A model generated the notes under the pieces. The model was not told the DNA's origin. It worked only from the letters and a program-made list of their open reading frames with translations, and did no database searches. A stretch of DNA of 64,000 bases. It comes from Rahnella ecdela. GTDB taxonomy: Bacteria > Pseudomonadota > Gammaproteobacteria > Enterobacterales > Enterobacteriaceae. Location: contig NZ_JAFMOY010000133.1 of the NCBI RefSeq assembly GCF_019049625.1, forward strand, positions 248,001 to 312,000, written 5' to 3'. Position numbers and translations under genes: made by a program. Shown one piece after another: positions 11,573 through 21,393 of this stretch. The stretch's first letter is position 1. Each line of letters opens with the position of its first letter.

Positions 11573-11602
11573 TTGTGTCAAAGACTGATAGCCGGATACT
11601 AT
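11573..11602 (+). promoter_or_regulatory. candidate sigma-70 promoter of the peroxiredoxin gene
   Basis: TTGTGT (11573-11578) and TACTAT (11597-11602) are separated by 18 bases, about 120 bases upstream of the start codon. Nothing else in the spacer is clearer. An OxyR site is plausible for such a gene but I cannot identify one by eye. Confidence 0.35.
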
Positions 11603-11721
11603 CTGATTGATTGGTGTGATGGGGTTTATTCACCCGAGGGTTGCCCCTATACTGGCAGTCGTTTTGTTCACCCTTCCTTCTCACCTACGACACCCTCATG
11701 GGTTTCATAAGGAGTAATATT

Positions 11722-12324
11722 ATGGTTCTGGTAACTCGCCCAGCCCCTGACTTCACCGCAGCAGCAGTATTAGGCAGCGGCGAAGTAGTTGAAAACTTCA
11801 ACTTCAAAAAACACACTGCAGGCAAACCAACTGTTATCTTCTTCTGGCCAATGGACTTCACTTTCGTATGTCCTTCTGAGCTGATCGCTTTCGATCACCG
11901 TTACGAAGAATTCCAGAAACGTGGCGTAGAAGTGGTAGGCGTTTCCTTTGACTCCGAGTTCGTTCACAACGCATGGCGTAACACCCCTGTTGAGAAAGGC
12001 GGTATCGGTCCTGTTAAATACGCAATGGTTGCTGACATCAAACGCGAAATTCAGAAAGCTTACGGTATCGAACATCCGGACGCTGGCGTTGCACTGCGCG
12101 GCTCTTTCCTGATCGACAAAGAAGGCGTTGTTCGTCACCAGGTAGTGAACGATCTGCCGCTGGGTCGTAACATCGACGAAATGCTGCGTATGGTTGATGC
12201 CCTGCAATTCCACGAAGAGCACGGCGAAGTGTGCCCGGCTCAGTGGGAAAAAGGCAAAAAAGGTATGGGCGCATCTCCGGACGGCGTTGCTAAATACCTG
12301 ACTGAAAACGCTTCAAACCTGTAA
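11722..12324 (+). CDS. typical 2-Cys peroxiredoxin (AhpC/Tsa family)
   Basis: A cytosolic thiol peroxidase reducing hydrogen peroxide and alkyl hydroperoxides. The 200-residue protein has peroxidatic Cys50 in FTFVCPSEL and resolving Cys171 in GEVCPAQW, the typical 2-Cys arrangement, so it acts as a dimer or decamer. I start at the ATG at 11722, preceded by AAGGAG, because the sequence then begins MVLVTRPAPDF like other members; an upstream in-frame extension has no support. It is alone between acpH and ggt with its own terminator, so no dedicated reductase such as AhpF is adjacent. Confidence 0.95.
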   Translation: MVLVTRPAPDFTAAAVLGSGEVVENFNFKKHTAGKPTVIFFWPMDFTFVCPSELIAFDHRYEEFQKRGVEVVGVSFDSEFVHNAWRNTPVEKGGIGPVKYAMVADIKREIQKAYGIEHPDAGVALRGSFLIDKEGVVRHQVVNDLPLGRNIDEMLRMVDALQFHEEHGEVCPAQWEKGKKGMGASPDGVAKYLTENASNL

Positions 12325-12349
12325 TCCCTTCTCGGATTTCAAGGTCAAT

Positions 12350-12378
12350 AACGGTCAGCTTAGCTGGCCGTTTTTTTT
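12350..12378 (+). terminator. intrinsic terminator of the peroxiredoxin gene
   Basis: ACGGTCAGC, TTA, GCTGGCCGT form a stem with one G-T mismatch, followed by eight T. Confidence 0.92.
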
Positions 12379-12592
12379 GGCTGTCATCTGGCACGATCAC
12401 ATTTTCCCCTTCCCGCATCCCCGTTAATCCTGTTTTACGTCTACGCTGAAAACGTTCCGGCTGCGTCAATATGGCGTGCAGTTTGCATAGTTATTTGTCT
12501 TAACACTGCCGGATAAAATAAACAAAAAAGCGTTATCACACAATAACCTGAAGGTTATGACTCATAAGACAGGGTAATAAACAGGAGCCCCT

Positions 12593-14344
12593 ATGTTACG
12601 GAAATCACTCATCGCGCTGGCCTTGCTGACCAGCTTCCCGCTGTACGCCGCGTCCAGCCCTGCGGTTGAAGCCAAAAACGGCATGGTTGTCACCTCGCAA
12701 TATCTGGCTTCTCAGGTCGGTGTCGATATCCTCAAAATGGGCGGAAATGCCATTGATGCCGCCGTGGCTGTCGGTTACGCACAGGCCGTCGTCAACCCAT
12801 GTTGTGGCAATATCGGTGGCGGTGGCTTCATGACGGTGCATCTTGCCGATGGCAAAGACACCTTTATCAACTTTCGTGAAACCGCCCCTGCCGCCGCCAG
12901 CGCAAATATGTATCTGGACGCCGACGGTAACGTGAAAAAAGGCGCCAGCCTGTACGGATATCTCGCCGCTGGCGTGCCGGGCACGGTACTCGGCCTGGAT
13001 ACGGTGCAAAAGGAATACGGCAAACTGACGCGCCAACAGGTGATGGCCCCGGCGATTAAGCTCGCCCGTCAGGGCTTTGTGCTGACCCGCGCCGATACCG
13101 ATATTCTCGATACCAAGGTCGACCGGTTCAAAGAAGATCCTGAAGCGGCGCGCATCTTCCTGCGTAAAGACGGCAGCGCGCTCCAGCCGGGCGATAAACT
13201 GGTGCAAACCGATCTAGCCAATACGCTGGAATCAATCTCTCAACACGGGCCGGATGCTTTTTATAAAGGTAAAATCCCAGCTGCTGTCGAAGCAGCCTCG
13301 AAAAATGGCGGCGGTATCCTGACAGCTGCGGATTTCGCGAACTATAAAGTGACCGAAGACGCGCCGATCACCTGCAGTTATCGCGGCTATAAATTCGTTT
13401 CAGCCCCACCGCCAAGTTCCGGTGGCGTGACGATGTGTGAAATTCTCAATATCGTGGAAGGCTATGACATAAAAAGCATGGGCTTCAATTCAGCGGCGTC
13501 GATTCACGTCCTTACCGAAGCCATGCGCCATGCATATATGGACCGCAATACCTATCTCGGCGACCCGGAGTTTGTAAAAAACCCGATCGACCGCCTGATC
13601 AGCAAAAGCTACGCCGATGAAATCCGAAAAAAAATAGAAACGGATAAAGCCACGCCATCTACGGCAGTTCAGCCGGGCATGGAGCCGCATGAGAAACCTG
13701 AAACGACCCATTACTCTATCGTCGATAAAATGGGTAACGCCGTCTCTACCACTTACACCATCAACGGCCTTTTTGGCTCGGTGGTTATCGCGCCGGGTAC
13801 CGGTTTCTTCCTTAACGATGAAATGGATGATTTCACCACCAAAGTCGGCGAGAAAAACCTCTTCGGTCTGGTTCAGGGCGTTAAAAACGCTATCGCCCCC
13901 GGTAAGCGCCCGCTATCGTCGATGAGCCCGAGTTTAGTGACTAAGGACGGCAAAACCTTCATGGTTCTCGGCTCGCCGGGCGGTTCGCGTATCATCACCA
14001 TTACTTTGCAGACGGCGCTGAATGTCATCGACCACGGTATGCCGCCACAGGAAGCGGTGAATGCGCCACGTATTCATCATCAGTGGCTGCCGGATGAAGT
14101 TTATTACGAGCAGCGCGGCGTTTCTCAGGATAGCCTGAATATCCTGCAGAAGATGGGTTACAAAATGGTGGAACAGACGCCGTGGGGGGCTGCGGAACTG
14201 ATTATGGTGGGATTACCGGGTGCTGCTGGTGTGACATCAGCGACATCAGGCAATGATTCGGCGGTATCCGGCAAGGTTCGCGAAGGTTATCTGTACGGTG
14301 CAAATGACGTGCGCCGACCAGCAGGTGCCGCGATAGGTTATTAA
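12593..14344 (+). CDS. ggt: periplasmic gamma-glutamyltranspeptidase
   Basis: GGT cleaves the gamma-glutamyl bond of glutathione and related compounds in the periplasm. The 583-residue precursor has a signal peptide (MLRKSLIALALLTSFPLYA, about 1-20), the large-subunit region with CCGNIGGGGFMTVH, and the autoprocessing Thr371 in ETTHYSIVDK that becomes the N-terminus of the small subunit; PLSSMSPSL and GSPGGSRIITITLQ follow. Between the IMVG block and the terminal LYGANDVRR lies an inserted Gly/Ser/Ala-rich stretch (about 544-563) that I do not recall from the E. coli enzyme. The gene stands alone with a terminator. Confidence 0.97.
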   Translation: MLRKSLIALALLTSFPLYAASSPAVEAKNGMVVTSQYLASQVGVDILKMGGNAIDAAVAVGYAQAVVNPCCGNIGGGGFMTVHLADGKDTFINFRETAPAAASANMYLDADGNVKKGASLYGYLAAGVPGTVLGLDTVQKEYGKLTRQQVMAPAIKLARQGFVLTRADTDILDTKVDRFKEDPEAARIFLRKDGSALQPGDKLVQTDLANTLESISQHGPDAFYKGKIPAAVEAASKNGGGILTAADFANYKVTEDAPITCSYRGYKFVSAPPPSSGGVTMCEILNIVEGYDIKSMGFNSAASIHVLTEAMRHAYMDRNTYLGDPEFVKNPIDRLISKSYADEIRKKIETDKATPSTAVQPGMEPHEKPETTHYSIVDKMGNAVSTTYTINGLFGSVVIAPGTGFFLNDEMDDFTTKVGEKNLFGLVQGVKNAIAPGKRPLSSMSPSLVTKDGKTFMVLGSPGGSRIITITLQTALNVIDHGMPPQEAVNAPRIHHQWLPDEVYYEQRGVSQDSLNILQKMGYKMVEQTPWGAAELIMVGLPGAAGVTSATSGNDSAVSGKVREGYLYGANDVRRPAGAAIGY

Positions 14345-14361
14345 CTCCATCCGTCGAAAAT

Positions 14362-14400
14362 AAAAAGCCCCCGATATCGCGATGATACCGGGGGCTTTTC
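14362..14400. terminator. bidirectional terminator between ggt and proY
   Basis: GCCCCCG and CGGGGGC arms with GATATC/GATAC extension, an A-run on the left and TTTTC on the right, serve the convergent ggt and proY genes. Confidence 0.9.
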
Positions 14401-14423
14401 TTTGCCACAAGGTAAGTGCTTGC

Positions 14424-15854
14424 TTACGCTTTGTTGTTCAGCGCCAGCGCTTCTTTCTTACGGTCATTACGGCGTTTGAAAGCATAACCGACCAGCAGCG
14501 CGACAACCCAGACCATACCGACATACAGCGAAATACGGGTATCAGGGAAGTAGCCAATCAGGCCGATGATGAACACCAGGAAAATAATGCCGAACACCGA
14601 GGTGTACACGCCGCCACGTAGCGGAAACTCCAGCTCTTTCACCTGTTGTTTGCTCAGCTTGCGACGAAAACCAATCTGGGAGAACAGGATCATAATCCAC
14701 ACCCAGACTGTCGCGAACGTCGCCAGAGAGGCGATCACCAGGAACACGTTTGACGGCATAATGTAGTTCAGGTAAACCGCCACCAGCAGCGCCGCCATCA
14801 TCACCAGAACGGTGACCCACGGCGTACCCAGACGCGAAACCTTGCTGAACATTTTCGGTGCCTGCCCCTGCTCTGCCATCCCGTGCAGCATGCGGCCCAC
14901 GCCGAATACATCACTGTTAATCGCAGAAAGCGACGCGGTGATCACCACGAAATTCAGGATCGCCGCCGCCGCGGTAATGCCCATGTGCTGGAAGGTCATT
15001 ACGAACGGACTGCCCTGCGTACCCACCTGATTCCATGGGAAAATGGACATAATCACAAACAGCGTACCCACGTAAAACACCAGAATACGCAGCGGAACGG
15101 AGTTGATCGCTTTCGGAATAGATTGCTTTGGATTTTCAGCTTCACCGGCCGTGATGCCGATAATTTCGATGCCACCATAAGCAAACATCACGAGCTGGAG
15201 TGACAGGATCGTTCCCATAATGCCCTGGCTGAAGAAGCCGCCATTGCTCCACAAATTGTGGATGCCGGTCGCCTGCCCGCCGTTGCCAATACCCCAGAAG
15301 ATAATGCCAAAGCCTGCCACGATCATGATGATGATGGTCAGTACTTTAAAGAAAGAGAACCAGAATTCCAGCTCGCCGAAGACTTTCACGCTGACCAGAT
15401 TGATCGCGCCGATAATCAGCACCACACTGAGCACCCAGGTCCACTGCGGCACATCCGGGAACCAGACACCCATATAAATACCGAATGCCGTCACATCGGC
15501 GATGGCGACGATCAGGATTTCGAAACAATACGTCCAGCCGGTGATGTAACCCGCCATCGGTCCGAGATAATCCTGTGCGTAACGCGCAAATGAACCGCTC
15601 TGCGGGTTGTGAACGGACATCTCGCCAAGGGCACGCATAATAATGAACGCGATAATCCCGCCGACCAGATACGCCAGCAATACACTCGGCCCCGCCATTT
15701 TTATGGCGTCTGCCGAGCCATAAAACAGTCCGGTTCCGATGGCTGATCCCAGTGCCATAAAGCGAATATGGCGCGTTGTCAGACCACGTTTTAGCTTCGT
15801 GCCCCGCCCTTCGTTCTGTGCTGTTGGTTGTTCAGCTTCTTGCTGCATGTGCAT
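14424..15854 (-). CDS. proY: amino-acid permease ProY (APC family)
   Basis: An inner-membrane APC-superfamily permease; the E. coli homologue is called a proline-specific or cryptic proline permease, so substrate is uncertain. About 476 residues with 12 predicted helices; [20 protein letters not shown], then [18 protein letters not shown], and [16 protein letters not shown] are near-identical to ProY as I recall it. The longer frame begins at a TTG; I prefer the ATG at 15854 (another lies at 15848), but ribosome sites are weak. It lies downstream of brnQ, the E. coli order phoB-phoR-brnQ-proY, separated by a terminator. Confidence 0.92.
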   Translation of the reverse strand: MHMQQEAEQPTAQNEGRGTKLKRGLTTRHIRFMALGSAIGTGLFYGSADAIKMAGPSVLLAYLVGGIIAFIIMRALGEMSVHNPQSGSFARYAQDYLGPMAGYITGWTYCFEILIVAIADVTAFGIYMGVWFPDVPQWTWVLSVVLIIGAINLVSVKVFGELEFWFSFFKVLTIIIMIVAGFGIIFWGIGNGGQATGIHNLWSNGGFFSQGIMGTILSLQLVMFAYGGIEIIGITAGEAENPKQSIPKAINSVPLRILVFYVGTLFVIMSIFPWNQVGTQGSPFVMTFQHMGITAAAAILNFVVITASLSAINSDVFGVGRMLHGMAEQGQAPKMFSKVSRLGTPWVTVLVMMAALLVAVYLNYIMPSNVFLVIASLATFATVWVWIMILFSQIGFRRKLSKQQVKELEFPLRGGVYTSVFGIIFLVFIIGLIGYFPDTRISLYVGMVWVVALLVGYAFKRRNDRKKEALALNNKA

Positions 15855-15921
15855 TAACCCGTGTTGTTTTTTAACTATCAAAAAATCGAATTCTAAAAAA
15901 ATGACTTTTAGCCTGCCAATG

Positions 15922-15950
15922 AAAAAGCCACGGAAGGGTTCTCCGTGGCC
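15922..15950 (-). terminator. intrinsic terminator downstream of brnQ
   Basis: On the minus strand GCCACGGA, GAACCCT, TCCGTGGC is followed by TTTTTC, between the brnQ stop and the proY start. Confidence 0.85.
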
Positions 15951-16011
15951 TGTTTGGCTGAATATTCGTCAGACGATCGTTATATTAAGTCTTAGAACAT
16001 TCATCCGATAA

Positions 16012-17331
16012 TCATTGGTGCGCGGTGACGCTGCGCGGGCCGCTGATTTTGTCATAAATCCCGACCAGCACCAGCATTAATAATGACGGTGGTAACCAGG
16101 CAAGACCTTGCGCAGCCAGCGGCAGATTCGCAGTCCAGGCAGGCATAAGGTCAGTAAAAGCAGAAGCCTTGATACCATCAACAATGCCGAACACCAGGCT
16201 CACTACCATCACAGGTGCGACGATACGCGTGGTGCTGTTCCACCAGCGCAGGGTGAAGCTCAGTACAACCAGCGCGATACATGGCGGATAAATCGCCGTC
16301 AGCACTGGCACGGAAATCTGAATCAGATGGCTCAACCCGAGGTTGGAAACCAGCATAGAGAACAGACCCAGAATGAACACCAGCGTTTTGTAAGACAGCG
16401 GCAGATATTGGGCAAAGAATTCCGCACAGGCGCAGGTCAGGCCAACCGCCGTTACCATACAGGCGATGAAGATCAGCGCACCGAGGAAGAAGCTGCCAAC
16501 ACTACCAAAAGTATGCGCCACGTAAGCATGCAGGATAACCGCACCGTTGGTCGCATCCGGCACCAGCGAGGCGCTGTTTTCGCCCAGTTTGAACAGGCTC
16601 AGATAAACCAGCATCAGACCCAGACCAGCAATCAGCCCGGCCAGAACAGTATAGCGGGTCAGCAATTTCGCATCAGACACACCGCGAGAACGCGCTGCAT
16701 TGACGATAACAATCCCGAAGACCAGCGCGCCCAGCGTATCCATGGTCAGATAGCCGTTAACAAAGCCACTGGAAAATGGAACCGTCTGGTAAGCGCCGAC
16801 GGCAGGCATTGGCTGGCCAGCTGGCCAGAGTAGCGCAGCGATACCCAGCGCAGCCAGAGCAACCATTTTCAACGGAGCCAGGAAATGCCCGACCGTATCG
16901 AGCAAACGGCCCGGATACAGGGAAATACCGATTACCAGTGTGAAGTAAATCACGCTGTAGATAAGCAGTGGCAGCGGGCCGTCACCGGTCATCGGAGCGA
17001 TACCGACTTCAAAGGACACCGTTGCAGTACGCGGCGTGGCGAACAACGGCCCGACCGCCAGATAACAGACGGTCGCCAGGAGGATACCGGCACCACGACC
17101 AATTGGCGTACTCAGGGCATCCACACCGCCGCCGACGCGGGCAAGTGCGATGACTGTCATCACCGGGAGTCCGACCGCAGTAATCATAAAGCCGGCAGCA
17201 GCCCACCAGACATCATGACCTGCCTGCAGGCCAACCATTGGCGGGAAAATGATATTCCCGGCCCCGACGAATAAGGCGAAGGTCATGAAACCCAGCGCCA
17301 GAATATCTTTATTTGTTAAACGAGTACTCAT
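16012..17331 (-). CDS. brnQ: branched-chain amino acid transporter BrnQ (LIV-II)
   Basis: A sodium- or proton-coupled carrier for leucine, isoleucine and valine in the inner membrane. The 439-residue protein (E. coli 439) has 12 hydrophobic segments and the family start [20 protein letters not shown] followed by [18 protein letters not shown]. It is separated from the upstream MetE-like gene by 444 bp and is followed by a terminator and proY. Confidence 0.96.
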   Translation of the reverse strand: MSTRLTNKDILALGFMTFALFVGAGNIIFPPMVGLQAGHDVWWAAAGFMITAVGLPVMTVIALARVGGGVDALSTPIGRGAGILLATVCYLAVGPLFATPRTATVSFEVGIAPMTGDGPLPLLIYSVIYFTLVIGISLYPGRLLDTVGHFLAPLKMVALAALGIAALLWPAGQPMPAVGAYQTVPFSSGFVNGYLTMDTLGALVFGIVIVNAARSRGVSDAKLLTRYTVLAGLIAGLGLMLVYLSLFKLGENSASLVPDATNGAVILHAYVAHTFGSVGSFFLGALIFIACMVTAVGLTCACAEFFAQYLPLSYKTLVFILGLFSMLVSNLGLSHLIQISVPVLTAIYPPCIALVVLSFTLRWWNSTTRIVAPVMVVSLVFGIVDGIKASAFTDLMPAWTANLPLAAQGLAWLPPSLLMLVLVGIYDKISGPRSVTAHQ

Positions 17332-17690
17332 GATTGGTGTCGTGTTGCCTGTTCAAATGAATAAAGTGTCCGTTACTGTCGTCGTGCCACGTCGTCATAA
17401 GGATGAATGGCGTAAAATAGCCAGAGAGCACCATGTGAGGATCGAAGTGAGCTAAAAACGCCTGATGATATGCAGATAATTACGTTGTTATGCAGGGAGT
17501 ATCGAGCGACAGCGGACGCTAAGGTAAACTTTTATAGCGTATAAAGGCAAGGCGCGATCCAAAAAGCAGAGTGTTTGACCAGATTAATACTTCAAGGCAG
17601 ATACATTCACTAAATACAGTTAAAAACGCACCATATGATATGTATGATTTTTGAACTAATGAAGCACAAGATATGCTCCGATAAGACGAA
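17332..17690. other. brnQ upstream region without a recognisable gene
   Basis: The 444-bp gap between brnQ and the MetE-like gene must hold the brnQ promoter. A 32-codon plus-strand frame at 17357-17455 has no ribosome site and is probably chance. No Leu/Ile/Val-rich leader peptide is visible on the brnQ strand. The 17460-17690 part is AT-rich and shows no feature I can name. Confidence 0.5.
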
Positions 17691-17728
17691 AAATGCGTGA
17701 AATCACCATTCTCAGGTTATTTCACGCA
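17688..17728 (-). terminator. intrinsic terminator of the MetE-like gene
   Basis: On the minus strand TGCGTGAAAT and ATTTCACGCA form a perfect 10-bp stem with a 15-base loop, followed by TTTTTCG. Confidence 0.88.
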
Positions 17729-17775
17729 CAGTTTACAGCATTTTTACAAGGTCATCATTCAACCGCCTTCAGGCA

Positions 17776-18879
17776 TTACCAGACACGGGCAGCGATATCG
17801 ACGACTAGCTTCAGTTTTTCCCACTGCTGCGCTTCGGTCAGGCTGTTACCTTCTTCCGTTGAAGCGAAACCACATTGCGGGCTGAGGCAAATCTGATTGA
17901 TATCCAGATATTCCGCGGCTTCGGCCAGACGGGCTTCCACCGTTTTTGCCAGCTCAAGCTCACCAGATTTGGTGGTAATAAGCCCCAGAACCGCCTGCTG
18001 ATGGCCTTTTTTGATGAAACGCAGCGGCTCAAAACCACCGGAGCGTTCATTGTCATATTCCAGGAAGAAAGCGTCGATGTTAACGCCGCCGAACAGAATT
18101 TCAGCCACCGGTTCATAACCACCCTCAGAAATCCAGGTTGAGCGGAAGTTGCCACGACAAACATGCAGACCAATCACCAGGTCGTCCGGTTTACCGGCGA
18201 TGGCTTTGTTCAGCACCTCAGCGTAAGTGCGCGCTAACTCTTCCGGAGAGTCACCGCGTTCGCGGATTTGCTTCTTCTGATCTTCAGAACACAGGTAAGC
18301 CCACACGGTGTCATCAAGTTGCAGATAACGACAACCGGCATCGTAAAACGCTTTAATAGCTTCACGGTAAACCTGCGCCAGATCGTCAAAATAGTCTTTC
18401 AGATCCGGGTACACTTCTTTGCTGATAGCATTACGACCACCGCGAAAATGCATCACGCTCGGGCTGGGAATGGTCATTTTCGGCACGGCACTGCCGCTGA
18501 TGCTTTTCAGGAAACGAAAATCCTCCAGCATCGGGTGTGAACCGAAACCGAGTTTGCTGACCACTTTAATGCTGCGCGCCTTGGTCTGGACGCCGTTGAA
18601 CTGGATCCCCTGCACTGCGTCGTAACCTTCCACGCCTTCCAGCCCTTCGAAGAAATCGAAGTGCCACCACGCACGACGGAATTCGCCGTCAGTGACCACC
18701 TGCAGACCGGCTTCACGCTGCAAATCCACCACACGGCGGATTTCGGTATCTTCAACTGCACGCAATTGCGCGGCATCAATCTCACCGGCCTGAAACTGTT
18801 TACGGGCTTCTTTAATCGCCGCCGGACGCAGAAAACTACCGACGACATCAGCGCGGAATGGAGGTGTGGTACGTTGCAT
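17776..18879 (-). CDS. cobalamin-independent methionine synthase C-domain-like methyltransferase
   Basis: A 367-residue protein of the MetE C-terminal family (COG0620, YxjG/YxjH-type), expected to transfer a methyl group to a thiol such as homocysteine. It starts QRTTPPFRADVVGSFLRP, and carries the zinc-ligand regions GLHVCRGNFR (His-x-Cys) and LSPQCGFAS (late Cys). The N-terminal half of full MetE is absent, which is normal for this subfamily; the true methyl donor is unsettled. I chose the ATG at 18879 because AAGGAG lies six bases upstream. Three tandem MetJ-like boxes lie 80 bp upstream, linking it to methionine control. It interrupts the phoR-brnQ order seen in E. coli. Confidence 0.9.
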   Translation of the reverse strand: MQRTTPPFRADVVGSFLRPAAIKEARKQFQAGEIDAAQLRAVEDTEIRRVVDLQREAGLQVVTDGEFRRAWWHFDFFEGLEGVEGYDAVQGIQFNGVQTKARSIKVVSKLGFGSHPMLEDFRFLKSISGSAVPKMTIPSPSVMHFRGGRNAISKEVYPDLKDYFDDLAQVYREAIKAFYDAGCRYLQLDDTVWAYLCSEDQKKQIRERGDSPEELARTYAEVLNKAIAGKPDDLVIGLHVCRGNFRSTWISEGGYEPVAEILFGGVNIDAFFLEYDNERSGGFEPLRFIKKGHQQAVLGLITTKSGELELAKTVEARLAEAAEYLDINQICLSPQCGFASTEEGNSLTEAQQWEKLKLVVDIAARVW

Positions 18880-18958
18880 GAAGATCTCCTTAATCACATC
18901 CCGCCGGTAGCGAGAAGCGAATGATTCACATAGTAAATAATTACGCGACGTTATATTT

Positions 18959-18982
18959 AGACATCTGGATGTCTAAACGTCT
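18959..18982 (-). promoter_or_regulatory. MetJ-type operator, three tandem met boxes
   Basis: Read on the plus strand AGACATCT, GGATGTCT and AAACGTCT are contiguous 8-mers that match the met box AGACGTCT at 7, 6 and 6 of 8 positions. A weak TTTAGA/TATAAC pair spaced 16 bases on the minus strand overlaps the repeats, fitting repression of the MetE-like gene by MetJ-AdoMet. Confidence 0.8.
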
Positions 18983-19084
18983 TTAAGAAGATACTGTCAT
19001 GCTGATTGTTCACGGGCAACAGAGGAATCTTCATGGGGCATGAAAGAAATTCATGTTGGCATGCGGGATGTTCATCGTTGAAAG

Positions 19085-19116
19085 AAGAAAGCCTGCTACC
19101 AGCGGCAGCAGGCTTT
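19085..19116 (-). terminator. intrinsic terminator of phoBR
   Basis: On the minus strand AAAGCCTGCT, a 9-base loop and AGCAGGCTTT are followed by CTTCTTTC. Confidence 0.82.
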
Positions 19117-19123
19117 GAAGATA

Positions 19124-20443
19124 TCAGGGTTTAGCAGAAACCGGGGTACCGGAATCAGAAGGAACAATCAGCTTCGGTGCCAGTGTAAATATAAAGCGGG
19201 TGCCGACGCCGACTTCACTCATCACTTCAAGTTTGGCGTTGTGATGGCTCAGGGCGTGTTTAACGATGGCCAATCCGAGGCCACTACCCCCTGTCTGACG
19301 CGAACGTGCTTTATCGACGCGGTAGAAACGTTCTGTCAGTCTCGGCAGATGCTGCGGCGCAATGCCCGGCCCGTTATCACTTATCTGGAACTGCGCACCG
19401 TGCGGCGTTTGCTGCCAGCTGACTTCAATCCGTGTGCCGGTCGGGGTGTGATTAACCGCGTTGTACACCAGATTCGACACCGCGCTGCGCAGCTGATCTT
19501 CGTTTCCAAAGACTTTCAGCTTGTCATTTACGCGAAACACTACTTCATGGCGACCATTGCTCAGGGATTGCACTTCGCGCTCCAGCATGCCGAGCATGAC
19601 CGGAATATCGACCTTCTCATGCATATCGATATTCGCCGACGCTTCGATTTTCGACAATGTCAGCAGCTGTTTGACCAGCCCGTCCATACGCCGCGTCTGT
19701 TCCTGCATGGTGTCCAGCGCTTTGGTACGAAACGGCTCTTCCAGCTTAGCGTCTTCCATCATTTCCAGATAACCCTGCAATACGGTCAGCGGGGTTCTCA
19801 GTTCATGACTGACGTTGGCGAAGAAGTTTCGGCGTGCGCCTTCGAGCTGACGCATCTGCGTGACGTCGCGCGCCACCATCAGCAACTGTCCTTCGGAATA
19901 AGGCATGACGCGAAACTCGACGTAATGCTCATTATTGAGCTGAAGATTCAGGGCGCGACTGAAATCACGAGTCTGGACCCAGGTACGAAACTCCGGATAT
20001 CGCAACAGATTGAAGATGTGCTGCCCGTTATCTTCCGGCCAGCGGAAACCGAGCAAATCTTGCGCCAGTCCGTTACACCAGAAGATATTGCCCTCTTCCG
20101 TGGTCAGTACCACGGCGTCCGGCAGCGATTCGGCACCGCTGCGAAACCGTTTGATAAGCTGGCCTAATTCGCGACGGCGACGGCGGTTACGCATCTGCAT
20201 CTGGTTCAGCCCGTAAAACAGCGGTTCCCAGCTCCAGCGGCCATTGGGCGGAGTTATGCTGCGGTCAAGCCACAGCCAGTGAGAGAGTTTTAGCTGGTTG
20301 TAATAATTCCAGCCCAGTGCCGCCATCAGCGACACAAAGAGGAGCCAGCCAAAATGGCCGACAAAGATACCGAGGATTAACGCTGGCAGGCAAAAGAGAA
20401 AGAATTCACCGGCCAATCGTTTCCATGACAAACGTTCTAGCAC
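19124..20443 (-). CDS. phoR: phosphate regulon sensor histidine kinase PhoR
   Basis: Inner-membrane sensor kinase that phosphorylates PhoB under phosphate limitation, with input from the Pst transporter and PhoU. It has two N-terminal helices (about 13-48), a PAS domain (about 100-190), the dimerisation block [11 protein letters not shown] with His213, and an ATPase domain with DNGPGIAP and [14 protein letters not shown] chose the GTG at 20443, 22 bp after phoB, with GGAG seven bases upstream; it places the phospho-His at 213, exactly as in E. coli, and begins LERLSWKRL like its homologues. A longer frame from 20500 would overlap phoB. Confidence 0.95.
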   Translation of the reverse strand: MLERLSWKRLAGEFFLFCLPALILGIFVGHFGWLLFVSLMAALGWNYYNQLKLSHWLWLDRSITPPNGRWSWEPLFYGLNQMQMRNRRRRRELGQLIKRFRSGAESLPDAVVLTTEEGNIFWCNGLAQDLLGFRWPEDNGQHIFNLLRYPEFRTWVQTRDFSRALNLQLNNEHYVEFRVMPYSEGQLLMVARDVTQMRQLEGARRNFFANVSHELRTPLTVLQGYLEMMEDAKLEEPFRTKALDTMQEQTRRMDGLVKQLLTLSKIEASANIDMHEKVDIPVMLGMLEREVQSLSNGRHEVVFRVNDKLKVFGNEDQLRSAVSNLVYNAVNHTPTGTRIEVSWQQTPHGAQFQISDNGPGIAPQHLPRLTERFYRVDKARSRQTGGSGLGLAIVKHALSHHNAKLEVMSEVGVGTRFIFTLAPKLIVPSDSGTPVSAKP

Positions 20444-20465
20444 ACAGATTCTCCGCTGTGGGGAC

Positions 20466-21155
20466 TCAATAACGCGTTGAAAAACGGTATCCAGTTCCAC
20501 GAACAGTTTGGATCATTCTGTCATGTCCACTGGTTTCCAGCGCTTTACGTAAACGACGAATATGCACGTCTACCGTGCGATCTTCCACATAAACGTTAGT
20601 GCCCCAGACGTTATTGAGCAACTGTTCGCGGCTGTAAACACGTTCGGAGTGGGTCATAAAAAAGTGCAATAACTTGAATTCGGTCGGCCCCATATCGAGC
20701 GCCTGTTCGTTGGCCATTACCCGGTGAGATGACGGATCCAGGCTCAGACCTTGCATGTCGATCACTTCTTCCACCGCCATCGGCGAGATGCGACGCATCA
20801 CGGCTTTAATGCGGGCAACCAGTTCTTTTGGAGAAAACGGTTTGGTGATGTAATCATCGGCACCGACTTCCAGGCCGCGCACCCTGTCTTCTTCTTCACC
20901 ACGTGCGGTCAGCATCATTACCGGAATTTCGCGGGTCAGGGCTTCACGTTTCAGATGTTTGATAAACTGGATCCCTGAACCGCCAGGTAACATCCAGTCA
21001 AGCAGGATAAGTTCAGGGTAAGGTTCTACCAGCTGGCCAACGGCTGAATCAAAATCTTCAGCTTCTACTGCCTGATAGCCATTCTGTTCCAGTACAAAAC
21101 ACACCATTTCACGGATTGGAGCTTCGTCTTCAACCACCAGTATACGTCTTGCCAT
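20466..21155 (-). CDS. phoB: phosphate regulon response regulator PhoB
   Basis: OmpR-family regulator of the Pho regulon. The 229-residue protein has a receiver domain (1-120) with the acidic pair Asp10/Glu11, phospho-acceptor Asp53 in LLDWMLPGG and Lys near 105, and a winged-helix DNA-binding domain (about 130-229) ending [19 protein letters not shown] start at the ATG at 21155 (AGGA six bases upstream), which gives the E. coli length; an upstream in-frame ATG adds five residues. Co-transcribed with phoR and preceded by a Pho box, so autoregulated. Confidence 0.97.
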   Translation of the reverse strand: MARRILVVEDEAPIREMVCFVLEQNGYQAVEAEDFDSAVGQLVEPYPELILLDWMLPGGSGIQFIKHLKREALTREIPVMMLTARGEEEDRVRGLEVGADDYITKPFSPKELVARIKAVMRRISPMAVEEVIDMQGLSLDPSSHRVMANEQALDMGPTEFKLLHFFMTHSERVYSREQLLNNVWGTNVYVEDRTVDVHIRRLRKALETSGHDRMIQTVRGTGYRFSTRY

Positions 21156-21203
21156 CGTAGGTCCTGCCAATAGGTTAGCGATCTTTTATTTGATTGCGGG
21201 CGC

Positions 21204-21236
21204 CATTATGCGTCAGTTTTGTGACAGATTTATGAA
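21204..21236 (-). promoter_or_regulatory. Pho box and -10 of the phoB promoter
   Basis: On the minus strand TTCATAAAT, CTGTCACAAAA and CTGACGCATAA follow each other as 11-bp-type Pho units, and CATAATG directly downstream acts as the -10. The arrangement closely resembles the E. coli phoB promoter. A further CTGTCATATTTGACTGTAAT lies just upstream (21252-21276) with off-register spacing. Confidence 0.85.
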
Positions 21237-21393
21237 TAGAAAGGATGGTTCATTACAGTCAAATATGACAGATAATTTCCTTCTGTTTAGCTGCCATCTA
21301 CATGAAACACGGCTGATTTATCGGGGACAGCGTCCCCCGCCGACGTTTATACTTTGCCCCATTGTCCTCATCCAGGATCCATACGGGAGTCTC

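Noticed and set aside
17357-17455. 32-codon plus-strand frame opposite the brnQ leader
   Set aside because: No ribosome site, no terminator, no family; probably chance.
21252-21276. Second Pho box between phoB and sbcD
   Set aside because: CTGTCAT and CTGTAAT are 13 bp apart instead of 11, so it is noted only as a possible weak half-site.
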